Origin: Oceaniglobus trochenteri
Lineage (GTDB): Bacteria > Pseudomonadota > Alphaproteobacteria > Rhodobacterales > Rhodobacteraceae
Length of the DNA: 64,000 nt
NCBI RefSeq assembly: GCF_020529025.1
Contig: NZ_JACNMM010000003.1
Coordinates: 310,001-374,000, forward strand
Direction of reading: 5' to 3'
Below are positions 57,518 to 64,000 of this stretch, piece after piece. The position numbers and the translations under genes were made by a program. Each line of letters starts with the position of its first letter. Within the stretch, counting starts at the first letter, position 1. Below the pieces are notes generated by a model. The model searched no databases, was not told where the DNA came from, and saw only the letters and a list, made by a program, of their open reading frames with translations.

Positions 57518-58525
57518 GTGCTGGGGCGCAGTTTACTTCACAAGGCGGCCGTTGGGCTTGAGCGGCTGGTCGACAGGGCCATGCGGCGCGAAGGCGCGCG
57601 CCCGTTGCTGGACGGCTATCACGGCTTTGCCACCCCCGACCGGTTGATCCTGCGCGGCCGTGTCCTGACCGCGCTGCGCCGGGATGCGCCGCTGCCCGAC
57701 CAGGGAAAATGGGCCAACCTGCGCCAGATGGTGTCGCTGTTCCTGACCGACGAGGTGGCGGGCGTGAACGTGCGCGCCGGCAGCGTCACGGGCCAGAGCG
57801 ACGGCGAGGGCTATGTCTGGCTCGAGATCCCGCGCGAGGGCCACACCCCCGGCTGGCACGAAGTGGAAGTGTGCATCGAGGGCGACCCCGAGTCTGCCAC
57901 GCCCTTCGACGTGATGGTGCCGTCGCGGGCTGCGCGCATCGGCGTGATCTCGGACATCGACGACACGATGCTGCGCACCGGTGCCCATACCCTGCGCCGC
58001 AATCTCTGGACCACCTTCACCGGCTCGGCCCGCACGCGGAAGGTGTTTCCCGATGCCGTGGTCCTGATGGATCACCTGCACGCCCATGGGCAGAACCCGG
58101 TCTTTTATGTCAGCTCCAGCCCCTGGAACCTGCATTATTTCCTGAACAAGGTGTTTTCGCGGGCGGGGCTGGTGCCGGGGCCGATGTTCCTGCGCGACAT
58201 GGGGGTGGGCGAGAACCACTTTTTGTCGCCAAGCCACGGCGCCCACAAGGGCGATGCCATCGACCGCATCCTTGCCGCCAACCCCGGCCTGCCCTTCATC
58301 CTGCTGGGGGATACCGGCCAGCACGACGCCGAGATCTATCACGCCGTCTGCGAAAGGGCCGGGGGGCAGATCGCGGCGGTGATCATGCGGGAAACGCGCG
58401 GCGCCCCCAACGACGAACAGCGCCGCCAGATCGCGGCCATCCGGGCGATGGGGGTGGTGGTGCACACGGCCCCGGATTTCACCGGGGCCGCCGACGCGCT
58501 GGAGCGGGGCGGCATCGGCCTTTGA
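57518..58525 (+). CDS. App1-type phosphatidate phosphatase domain protein (DUF2183)
   Basis: A 335-residue protein started at GTG 57518, 10 bases after queG. The N-terminal 140 residues form a beta-rich domain (DGYHGFATPDRLILRGRVL). The C-terminal part is a HAD-like domain with the catalytic SDIDDTML motif (D146, D148, D149), VFYVSSSPWNLHYFL as motif II and LPFILLGDTGQHDAEIY as motif III/IV. Yeast App1 and bacterial relatives dephosphorylate phosphatidic acid, which suggests a lipid phosphate substrate; the bacterial physiological role is not established. Confidence 0.88.
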   Translation: MLGRSLLHKAAVGLERLVDRAMRREGARPLLDGYHGFATPDRLILRGRVLTALRRDAPLPDQGKWANLRQMVSLFLTDEVAGVNVRAGSVTGQSDGEGYVWLEIPREGHTPGWHEVEVCIEGDPESATPFDVMVPSRAARIGVISDIDDTMLRTGAHTLRRNLWTTFTGSARTRKVFPDAVVLMDHLHAHGQNPVFYVSSSPWNLHYFLNKVFSRAGLVPGPMFLRDMGVGENHFLSPSHGAHKGDAIDRILAANPGLPFILLGDTGQHDAEIYHAVCERAGGQIAAVIMRETRGAPNDEQRRQIAAIRAMGVVVHTAPDFTGAADALERGGIGL

Positions 58526-58588
58526 TTTCGGGGTGTCCCCTCGGGGGTGGGTACGCTAACCATGGGGCATCTACAGCAGGAGAACCCC

Positions 58589-59515
58589 ATGCAATCGCCA
58601 TTTCGCGCCATCCTGTTCAAGGTGGGGTCGGTTTTCCTGTTCGTCTGCATGTCGGCGATGATCAAGAGCGTCAGCGACGAGGTGCCGCCGGGCCAGGCCG
58701 TGTTCTTCCGATCGCTTCTGGCGATTCCGGTGATCCTGGTCTGGCTGGCCATGCGGCACGAATTGCGCACCGGGTTGCGCACCGCCGTGCCCATGGGCCA
58801 CGTCTGGCGCGGGCTGGTGGGAACCATGGCCATGGGGCTGGGCTTTGCCGGGCTGGCCTATTTGCCGCTGGCCGAGGCGCAATCCATCCAGTATCTCGCG
58901 CCGTTGCTTGTGGTGATCTTTGCCGCGATGTTCCTGGGCGAACAGGTGCGCGCCTTTCGCCTGACGGCGGTGGCGCTGGGGATGACCGGCGTTCTGATTG
59001 TGCTTTCGCCGCGCCTGACGGCCATTCAGGATGGCACCCTGGGCGAGGGTGAGGCGCTGGGCGCGGTTCTGGTCCTCATGTCGGCGGTCTTTGCGGCCCT
59101 GGCGCAGGTCTTTGTGCGCAAGCTGGTGACGACGGAACAGACCAGCGCCATCGTGTTCTGGTTTTCGGTCACCGCGTCGGTTCTGGCACTTGCCACCCTG
59201 CCTTTCGGTTGGGTCATGCCGGATTTGCGGGTGTTGTCGATCCTCATTCTGGCCGGGCTTCTGGGGGGGCTGGGGCAGATCCTGCTTACCACCTCGTACC
59301 GGCTGGCCGACGTATCGGTGGTGGCGCCCTTCGAGTATTCCTCGATGCTGCTGTCGGTGATGTTCGGCTACTGGATCTTTTCCGAGGTGCCGACCCTGAC
59401 CATGCTGGCCGGCGTCGCCCTGATCATCTCGGCCGGGGTGCTGATCATCTGGCGCGAACGCAAACTGGGGCTGGAGCGGAACAAGGGCCGCAAGGTGATG
59501 ACGCCACAGGGGTGA
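58589..59515 (+). CDS. DMT/EamA-family membrane transporter
   Basis: A 308-residue integral membrane protein, ATG 58589 following AGCAGGAGAA. Ten helices in two EamA repeats are visible: the first about residues 10-140 (SMIKSVSDEVPPGQAVFFRSLL, LAEAQSIQYLAPLLVVIFAAMFLGEQV), the second about 155-290 (VLVLMSAVFAALAQVFVRKL, SVVAPFEYSSMLLSVMFGYWIFSEVPT). Members export amino acids, metabolites or drugs; the substrate here is unknown. It ends with a basic cytoplasmic tail. It stands 63 bases after the App1 gene. Confidence 0.9.
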   Translation: MQSPFRAILFKVGSVFLFVCMSAMIKSVSDEVPPGQAVFFRSLLAIPVILVWLAMRHELRTGLRTAVPMGHVWRGLVGTMAMGLGFAGLAYLPLAEAQSIQYLAPLLVVIFAAMFLGEQVRAFRLTAVALGMTGVLIVLSPRLTAIQDGTLGEGEALGAVLVLMSAVFAALAQVFVRKLVTTEQTSAIVFWFSVTASVLALATLPFGWVMPDLRVLSILILAGLLGGLGQILLTTSYRLADVSVVAPFEYSSMLLSVMFGYWIFSEVPTLTMLAGVALIISAGVLIIWRERKLGLERNKGRKVMTPQG

Positions 59516-59575
59516 AGTGACGCGCAATTCGTGATAGGGTTGGACAATCCTATGTTTCCAAGGAGGGAGGCCGCG

Positions 59576-59764
59576 ATGACCCGTCATGTCCTGGATTTTC
59601 CGAAGCCCCGGCGCAGCGCGTCGAAGTTGCGCCGGTTTCTCATGCTGGACCGGCAGAATGGCGCGCCCGTGCTGCATCGGGCGCTGGCCCGGCTTCCGCG
59701 CGAACGCAATGCCGCGCGCAGGTTTGCGGCCTTTGGCCGCGTCGCCCGCGCGCAGGCGCTTTAG
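59576..59764 (+). CDS. Small basic protein, unknown function
   Basis: A 62-residue protein from ATG 59576, preceded by AAGGAGGGAGG (59560-59570), the strongest Shine-Dalgarno in the right half. It is Arg-rich (PKPRRSASKLRRFLMLDRQNG; RALARLPRERNAARRFAAFGRVAR) with no membrane segment, so it is expected to be highly basic and could bind nucleic acid or ribosomes; that is inference from composition. It ends three bases before the stop of ilvE on the other strand. I do not recognise the family. Confidence 0.6.
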   Translation: MTRHVLDFPKPRRSASKLRRFLMLDRQNGAPVLHRALARLPRERNAARRFAAFGRVARAQAL

Positions 59765-59767
59765 GGT

Positions 59768-60637
59768 TCAGCTGCGCACCAACTTTTCATACCCTTCCGC
59801 GATGTCGCGGGTGATGGTGCCCACTTCGAAGTTGTAATCGCCGATCTTGCCCACGGGCGTCACTTCGGCGGCGGTGCCGGTCAGCCAGCATTGCTCGAAC
59901 CCTTCCAGTTCCTCGGGCATGATGTGGCGTTCGTGCACCTTGATCTGGCGGTCCTTCAGCATGCCGATCACGGTCTGCCGGGTGATCCCGTTCAGGAAGC
60001 AGTCGGGGTCGGGGGTGTGCACCTCGCCGTCCTTGACGAAGAAGATGTTGGCGCCCGTCGCTTCGGCCACATAGCCGCGGTAATCGAACATCATGGCGTC
60101 GCTGCATCCCTTCGCCTCGGCGGCGTGCTTGGCCATGGTGCAGATCATGTAAAGACCGGCGGCCTTGGCGTGGCTGGGGGCGGTTTCGGGGCTGGGGCGC
60201 TTCCACTTGGCAATGTCGAGCTTGGCGCCCTTCATCTTGGCGTCGCCGTAGTAGTTGCCCCATTCCCAGGCGGCGATGGCCAGGCGCACGGGGTTGCGCT
60301 TGGAGGCGACGCCCATATCCTCGCCCGCGCCGCGCCAGGCGACGGCGCGCACATAACCGTCGGTCAGCCCGTTGGCGGCCAGGACGGCCACCTTTGCTGC
60401 CTCGATCTCGTCCACGGTATAGGGGATTTCGAAATCGAGACAGCGGGCCGAGTAATGCAGCCTTTCGGAATGGCGGCGGCTTTCGAAGATCTTGCCGCCA
60501 TAGCAACGCTCACCCTCGAAGACCGAACTGGCATAATGCAGCCCATGGGTCAGAAGATGCACGTTGGCATCGCGCCAGGGCACCAGGGCGCCGTCCATCC
60601 AGATCTTTCCATCACGGTCATCATATGCGCCTGCCAT
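59768..60637 (-). CDS. ilvE: Branched-chain amino acid aminotransferase IlvE
   Basis: A 289-residue class IV PLP enzyme that makes Leu, Ile and Val from their 2-oxo acids. ATG 60637 follows AGGAG on the minus strand. Landmarks: HLLTHGLHYASSVFEGERCY near residues 28-47, the PLP lysine K158 in SHAKAAGLY, EATGANIFFVKDG and GTAAEVTPVGKIGD. Family length is normal. It is divergent from petP, with a 185-base gap carrying two small dyads. The 3' end is almost adjacent to the small basic gene on the opposite strand. Confidence 0.95.
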   Translation of the reverse strand: MAGAYDDRDGKIWMDGALVPWRDANVHLLTHGLHYASSVFEGERCYGGKIFESRRHSERLHYSARCLDFEIPYTVDEIEAAKVAVLAANGLTDGYVRAVAWRGAGEDMGVASKRNPVRLAIAAWEWGNYYGDAKMKGAKLDIAKWKRPSPETAPSHAKAAGLYMICTMAKHAAEAKGCSDAMMFDYRGYVAEATGANIFFVKDGEVHTPDPDCFLNGITRQTVIGMLKDRQIKVHERHIMPEELEGFEQCWLTGTAAEVTPVGKIGDYNFEVGTITRDIAEGYEKLVRS

Positions 60638-60761
60638 AATCGCGGCTCCTGTAGCTTGCGCCCGGATCATGGCGCGTTTTTCGATAGTTGCGCAAGAAAG
60701 GTCCGAAACGGATATAAAATTGCGCAGAATGCGCGGAATCGCTAACAGTTTGATCTTGGAA

Positions 60762-60778
60762 TGTCAACAAGGCTGACA
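60762..60778. promoter_or_regulatory. TGTCA-n7-TGACA dyad before petP
   Basis: TGTCA (60762-60766) and TGACA (60774-60778) form a 17-base dyad about 45 bases before the petP start, a size typical of MarR-family operators. A second dyad GCGCA-gaa-TGCGC lies at 60722-60734. Autoregulation by PetP is possible. Confidence 0.4.
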
Positions 60779-60822
60779 TAACCTGTGATGAAGAAACAGG
60801 CACAGCGAAAACGGAGGCGGCA

Positions 60823-61320
60823 ATGGGCGAACAACGGCCGGGCGGCGAGGGGCTGCTTTTCCTGACCGACGAACAGCTTCGCCTGGGGATCGAGGCGATG
60901 TTCTTTGCCTATCGCGGCTTCACCGCCGACCCCGACCGCATCCTGGCCGAACATGCCTATGGGCGCGCCCATCACCGGGCGGTGCATTTCATCAACCGCA
61001 GCCCCGGCACCACGGTGAACAACCTTCTGGGCATCCTGGGTGTTACAAAGCAGTCGCTGAACCGTGTGTTGCGCACCCTGGTCGAGGATGGTCTGGTGGA
61101 AAGCAGGGTCGGGCATCGTGACAAGAGGGAGCGGCACTTGTTTCTGACGGAAACCGGCAAGACACTGGAACATGCGCTGTCCGAGGCGCAACGCAGCCGG
61201 ATGCGCGCCGCCTATCGTGCCGCCGGCCCCGAGGCCGTGGCCGGGTTCCGCCAGGTGCTCGAGGCGATGATGGACCCCGAACAGCGGCGCCACTTCGCGA
61301 TCCGCAAGGGTGAGCGGTGA
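60823..61320 (+). CDS. petP: MarR-family regulator PetP
   Basis: A 165-residue winged-helix regulator; ATG 60823 follows GGAGG. The MarR DNA-binding core is HRAVHFINRSPGTTVNNLLGILGVTKQSLNRVLRTLVEDGLVESRVGHRDKRERHLFLTETG. Next to it, overlapping by one base, is an OmpR-type response regulator. This pair, petP-petR, is known in Rhodobacter capsulatus for control of the cytochrome bc1 operon. In the R. capsulatus model both proteins are required. Here no petABC genes follow; the target must be elsewhere. The gene name rests on the pairing and the Rhodobacterales context. Confidence 0.85.
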   Translation: MGEQRPGGEGLLFLTDEQLRLGIEAMFFAYRGFTADPDRILAEHAYGRAHHRAVHFINRSPGTTVNNLLGILGVTKQSLNRVLRTLVEDGLVESRVGHRDKRERHLFLTETGKTLEHALSEAQRSRMRAAYRAAGPEAVAGFRQVLEAMMDPEQRRHFAIRKGER

Positions 61321-62024
61321 TGAGCGGGGTCAGCGACATTCACCTGCTGATCGTGGACGACGACGAACGCATCCGCAGCCTTCTGCAGAAATTCCTGATC
61401 CGCAACGGGTTCTTCGTGTCGGCCGCCCGGGATGCCGCCCATGCCCGCCGCCTGCTGGCGGGGCTGGACTTCGATCTGATCGTGCTGGACGTGATGATGC
61501 CGGGCGAGGACGGGATCGCCTTTACCACCGCGCTGCGCGAAACCCTGACGGTGCCGATCCTGCTGCTGACCGCCAAGGGCGACACCGGCGACCGGATCAC
61601 CGGGCTGGAAGCGGGGGCTGACGATTACCTGGCCAAGCCCTTCGAGCCGAAAGAGCTTCTTCTGCGGATCAACGCCATCCTGCGGCGCATGCCATCCGAA
61701 CCCACGACCGGCGAGGTGCCCAAGGTGCTGCACCTCGGGCCGGTGCGCTATGACACCGAGCGCGGCGAGATGTGGCAGGGCGATACCCTTGTCCGGCTGA
61801 CGGCGACCGAGGCGCAGCTGATGAAGATATTCTCGGCCGCGCCGGGCGAGGTGATCAGCCGCACCCAGCTGGTGGATGACCTGGGGCGCGGCAATGGCGG
61901 CGCCCAGGACCGGGCGATCGACGTGCAGATCACCCGCCTGCGCCGCAAGATCGAAGCCGACCCGAAACAGCCGAGATACCTTCAGACCGTGCGCGGCGCG
62001 GGGTATCTTCTGGCCTCGGACTGA
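61320..62024 (+). CDS. petR: OmpR-family response regulator PetR
   Basis: A 234-residue response regulator. The start ATG 61320 overlaps the petP stop (TGATG). The receiver (residues 6-120) has DDDE, phospho-accepting D in LIVLDVMMPGEDG and K in DDYLAKPFEPKELL. The C-terminal winged helix (about 140-232) has VRLTATEAQLMKIFSAAPGEVISRTQLVDDLG and the wing RKIEADPKQPRYLQTVRGAGYLL. No histidine kinase gene is adjacent; PetR/PetP in Rhodobacter likewise lack a neighbouring kinase. Confidence 0.88.
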   Translation: MSGVSDIHLLIVDDDERIRSLLQKFLIRNGFFVSAARDAAHARRLLAGLDFDLIVLDVMMPGEDGIAFTTALRETLTVPILLLTAKGDTGDRITGLEAGADDYLAKPFEPKELLLRINAILRRMPSEPTTGEVPKVLHLGPVRYDTERGEMWQGDTLVRLTATEAQLMKIFSAAPGEVISRTQLVDDLGRGNGGAQDRAIDVQITRLRRKIEADPKQPRYLQTVRGAGYLLASD

Positions 62025-62043
62025 TCGGCGGGGCGCGTTTTCC

Positions 62044-62077
62044 GCCTCTGGCGGGGATGTTTGATGACCAAGGATGA
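62044..62077 (+). repeat. Degenerate intergenic unit before the deacetylase-like gene
   Basis: GCCTCTGGCGGGGATGTTT (62044-62062) then GACCAAGGATGA (62066-62077) matches the full unit of 8085-8119 with three changes. It ends eight bases before the start codon at 62085, the same spacing as at the P1 peptidase gene. Confidence 0.8.
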
Positions 62078-62084
62078 GGGCGCG

Positions 62085-63005
62085 ATGATCTATTTTTCGC
62101 ATGATGACGGCTTGGCCCATGTCAATCCGCCGGGCCACCCCGAACAGGTGGCGCGGCTTGAAGCCGTGGGCGCGGCACTGGCGGGCATGGACCTGGACAG
62201 GCGCGCCGCCCCCCTGTGCGACGATGCCGAGATCCTGCGCTGCCATCCCCGCGCCCACCTGGACCGCATCGCCGCCGCAGTGCCGGCCGAGGGTTGGCGG
62301 GCGCTGGATGCCGATACCTCGCTTTCGCCCGGCAGCCTGACCGCCGCGCGCCGGGCGGTCGGCGGTTGCGTGGCTGCGGTGGATGCCGTGCTGGCGGGCG
62401 AGGCGAAGACGGCCTTCGTGGGGTGCCGCCCGCCGGGCCACCATGCCGAACGTGAGACGCCCATGGGGTTCTGCCTGTTCGGCAATATCGCCATCGCGGC
62501 CATGCGGGCGCTGGACCATCACGGGCTGGATCGCGTCGCGGTGGTGGATTTCGATGTCCACCACGGCAACGGCACCCAGGATCTGCTGTGGGACGAGGGG
62601 CGCGCGCTGTTCGTGTCGTCCCACCAGATGCCGCTTTACCCCGGCACCGGCGCTGCCTCGGAGCGGGGGGCGCAGGACAACGTGCTGAACCTGCCCCTGG
62701 CGGCGGGCAGCGGCGGCGAGGCCATGCGCGCCCTCTACGAGGATCGCGTCTTTCCGGCGCTGCGCGATTTCGCCCCCGACCTTCTGCTGATTTCGGCCGG
62801 GTTCGATGCCCATGCCGCCGACCCGCTGGCCGGCCTGAACTGGTCAACCGCGGACTTCGGCTGGCTGACCGGGCGGCTGTGCGACCTTGCCGATGAGCTT
62901 TGCGGCGGGCGCATCGTCTCGACACTGGAGGGCGGGTATGATTTGCAGGCCCTGGGCGCCTCGGTGGCGGCCCATGTGGCGGTTTTGAAGGAGCGGAGCG
63001 CATGA
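62085..63005 (+). CDS. Histone-deacetylase-superfamily protein (AcuC/AphA-like)
   Basis: A 306-residue zinc amidohydrolase of the arginase/deacetylase fold. The start is ATG 62085 (MIYFSHDDGLAHVNPPGHPEQ); earlier ATGs lie in a degenerate repeat. Motifs: RPPGHHAERETPMGFCLFGN (catalytic His pair), VAVVDFDVHHGNGTQDLLW (zinc Asp and His), and LLLISAGFDAHAADPLAGLNW (second zinc Asp), ending LEGGYDLQALGASVAAHV. Members deacetylate acetylpolyamines, acetoin-related substrates or proteins; the substrate here is undetermined. It overlaps xseB by four bases. Confidence 0.92.
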   Translation: MIYFSHDDGLAHVNPPGHPEQVARLEAVGAALAGMDLDRRAAPLCDDAEILRCHPRAHLDRIAAAVPAEGWRALDADTSLSPGSLTAARRAVGGCVAAVDAVLAGEAKTAFVGCRPPGHHAERETPMGFCLFGNIAIAAMRALDHHGLDRVAVVDFDVHHGNGTQDLLWDEGRALFVSSHQMPLYPGTGAASERGAQDNVLNLPLAAGSGGEAMRALYEDRVFPALRDFAPDLLLISAGFDAHAADPLAGLNWSTADFGWLTGRLCDLADELCGGRIVSTLEGGYDLQALGASVAAHVAVLKERSA

Positions 63006-63244
63006 GCGAGCAGCCGGTAGCGGAAATGACATTCGAACAGGCCATGGCCGAGCTGGAGCGCGTTGTCGGCCAGCTGGAATCGGGCAACGTGCCGCTGGAG
63101 CAGTCGATCGCGCTCTATGAACGCGGCGCCGCCCTGAAGGCGCGCTGCGAGGCCAAGCTGAAAGAGGCCGAAGAGAAGGTGGCGGCGATCACCCTGGACC
63201 GGGACGGCGCGCCGACCGGAACGGCGGCCTTTGACGGCAAGTGA
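63002..63244 (+). CDS. xseB: Exodeoxyribonuclease VII small subunit XseB
   Basis: An 80-residue all-helical subunit that assembles with XseA to degrade single-stranded DNA. The family core MTFEQAMAELERVVGQLESGNVPLEQSIALYERGAALKARCEAKLKEAEEKV is complete. AAGGAG precedes the start. It overlaps the deacetylase-like gene by four bases and precedes ispA by 39 bases, the usual xseB-ispA order of alphaproteobacteria. Confidence 0.95.
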   Translation: MSEQPVAEMTFEQAMAELERVVGQLESGNVPLEQSIALYERGAALKARCEAKLKEAEEKVAAITLDRDGAPTGTAAFDGK

Positions 63245-63253
63245 CGGGCATTT

Positions 63254-63275
63254 GAGTATTTTCGGCAAGAAAGAG
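63254..63275 (+). repeat. Half copy of the GAGTATTT-type unit before ispA
   Basis: GAGTATTTTCGGCAAGAAAGAG at 63254-63275 resembles one arm of the inverted repeat at 31174-31200. It ends eight bases before the ispA GTG start, matching the spacing of the GGATATTT-type single copies. Confidence 0.65.
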
Positions 63276-63283
63276 AGCGCAGC

Positions 63284-64000
63284 GTGAGCCGGTTTCAGGC
63301 GCGGCTGGCCGAAAGCGCCGCGGCGGTTCAGCACTGCCTTGACGATGCCATGGCGCCCCTGGGCGACCTGCCGGTGGTGCAGGGCATGCGTTGGGCCTGC
63401 AACGGCGGCAAGCGGCTGCGCGGTTTCCTGGTGACCGAGGGGGCGGCGCTGCACGGTCTGCCGCTGGCCCGGTCGGTGCGCACCGCCGCCGCGATCGAGG
63501 CCCTGCATGCCTACTCGCTGGTGCATGACGATCTGCCCTGCATGGACGATGACGACCTGCGCCGGGGCCAGCCCACGGTGCATGTGAAATGGGACGAGAC
63601 GACGGCGGTGCTGGTGGGGGACGCCTTGCATTGCCTGGCCTTCGAGCTGCTGTCCGATCCGGCCTGCCATGACGACCCCGCCGTGCGGTCGGCGCTGGTC
63701 CTGTCTCTGGCGCGGGCGGCCGGGGCGCAGGGCATGGTCCTGGGGCAGGCGATGGACATTGCCGCCGAGACCGCGCCCGAACCCCTGGACCTGGCGCAGA
63801 TCACCGCATTGCAGGCGGGCAAGACGGGGGCGCTGATCCGTTGGTCGGGAGCTGCGGGCGCCCTGCTGGCGGGGGGCGATCCCGCGCCGCTGGAACGCTA
63901 TGCCACGGCGCTGGGGCTGGCGTTCCAGATCGCCGACGACCTTCTGGATGTGACCGGCGACGCCTTGATGGCGGGCAAGGCCCTGGGCAAGGACGCGGCG
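63284..64000 (+). CDS. ispA: Farnesyl (geranyl) diphosphate synthase IspA (3' end off window)
   Basis: A trans-prenyl synthase that joins isopentenyl and allylic diphosphates into farnesyl diphosphate for ubiquinone, undecaprenyl and carotenoid synthesis. GTG 63284 opens 239 codons that run off the window. The first aspartate-rich motif is LVHDDLPCMDDDDLRRG near residues 79-95. KTGALIRWS (about 177) and the second aspartate motif FQIADDLLDVTGD near residues 213-225 are present. GGKRLRGFLV near residue 42 binds diphosphate. The C-terminal quarter is missing. Dxs would be the expected next gene, but it is outside the window. Confidence 0.95.
   Translation, partial: MSRFQARLAESAAAVQHCLDDAMAPLGDLPVVQGMRWACNGGKRLRGFLVTEGAALHGLPLARSVRTAAAIEALHAYSLVHDDLPCMDDDDLRRGQPTVHVKWDETTAVLVGDALHCLAFELLSDPACHDDPAVRSALVLSLARAAGAQGMVLGQAMDIAAETAPEPLDLAQITALQAGKTGALIRWSGAAGALLAGGDPAPLERYATALGLAFQIADDLLDVTGDALMAGKALGKDAA

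Overview
The window reads as chromosomal DNA of an alphaproteobacterium of the order Rhodobacterales (Paracoccaceae/Roseobacteraceae). The evidence is the strong G+C bias at third codon positions, the argJ-ppiC gene pair divergent from secA, a petP-petR pair, a sitABCD Mn transporter divergent from a Fur-family (Mur-like) regulator, TRAP dicarboxylate transport with DctBD, and a CtrA-like site before flagellar genes. Nearly all of it is tightly packed. No gene-free stretch exceeds 300 bases, and I saw no transposase, phage gene, integron or CRISPR array.

Layout. 1-12.2 kb is housekeeping: argJ (cut by the left edge), a parvulin isomerase, secA, two envelope proteins (one a substrate-binding/OmpA fusion), radC, dnaKJ with a heat-shock-type promoter, and alkB. 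12.2-16 kb holds an acidic protein built from strictly alternating 15- and 16-residue repeats, an ABC-2 exporter permease, cysQ and a double NTF2-like protein. 16-20 kb is sitABCD plus its regulator, with a direct-repeat operator between them. A large MscS channel follows. 22.3-31.1 kb is a leftward peptide/amide scavenging locus: P1-family self-cleaving aminopeptidase, SDR, fused two-domain ABC ATPase, two permeases, DoxX-like protein, peptide-binding protein and M20 deacylase. 31.2-37.7 kb carries dctBD divergent from dctPQM. 37.9-43.7 kb is a small flagellar block (motB, flgE, flgK, flgL, flgI), ended by tRNA-Leu(CAG).

44-64 kb returns to general metabolism and envelope genes: an NDUFA9-like protein, uppP, gltD and gltB with two GFA-fold genes between them, a Hint-domain protein, mtgA, a GNAT, a GST, queG, an App1-type phosphatase, a DMT transporter, ilvE, petPR, a histone-deacetylase-like protein, xseB and ispA (cut by the right edge).

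Main novelty candidates: (1) a dispersed family of short intergenic units, core GGATATTT-n3-GACCAAAGATGA with a sister GAGTATTT-n3-ACAAAGAAGAA, placed as composite hairpins after genes and as single copies just before start codons; (2) the 31-residue super-repeat acidic protein with an AT-rich leader; (3) a DctD whose AAA+ domain has lost GAFTGA, the Walker B acidic pair and the expected arginine motif, facing a perfect TTGTGCG/CGCACAA palindrome upstream of dctP; (4) the peptide/amide locus. All calls come from reading the sequence; no database search was run.
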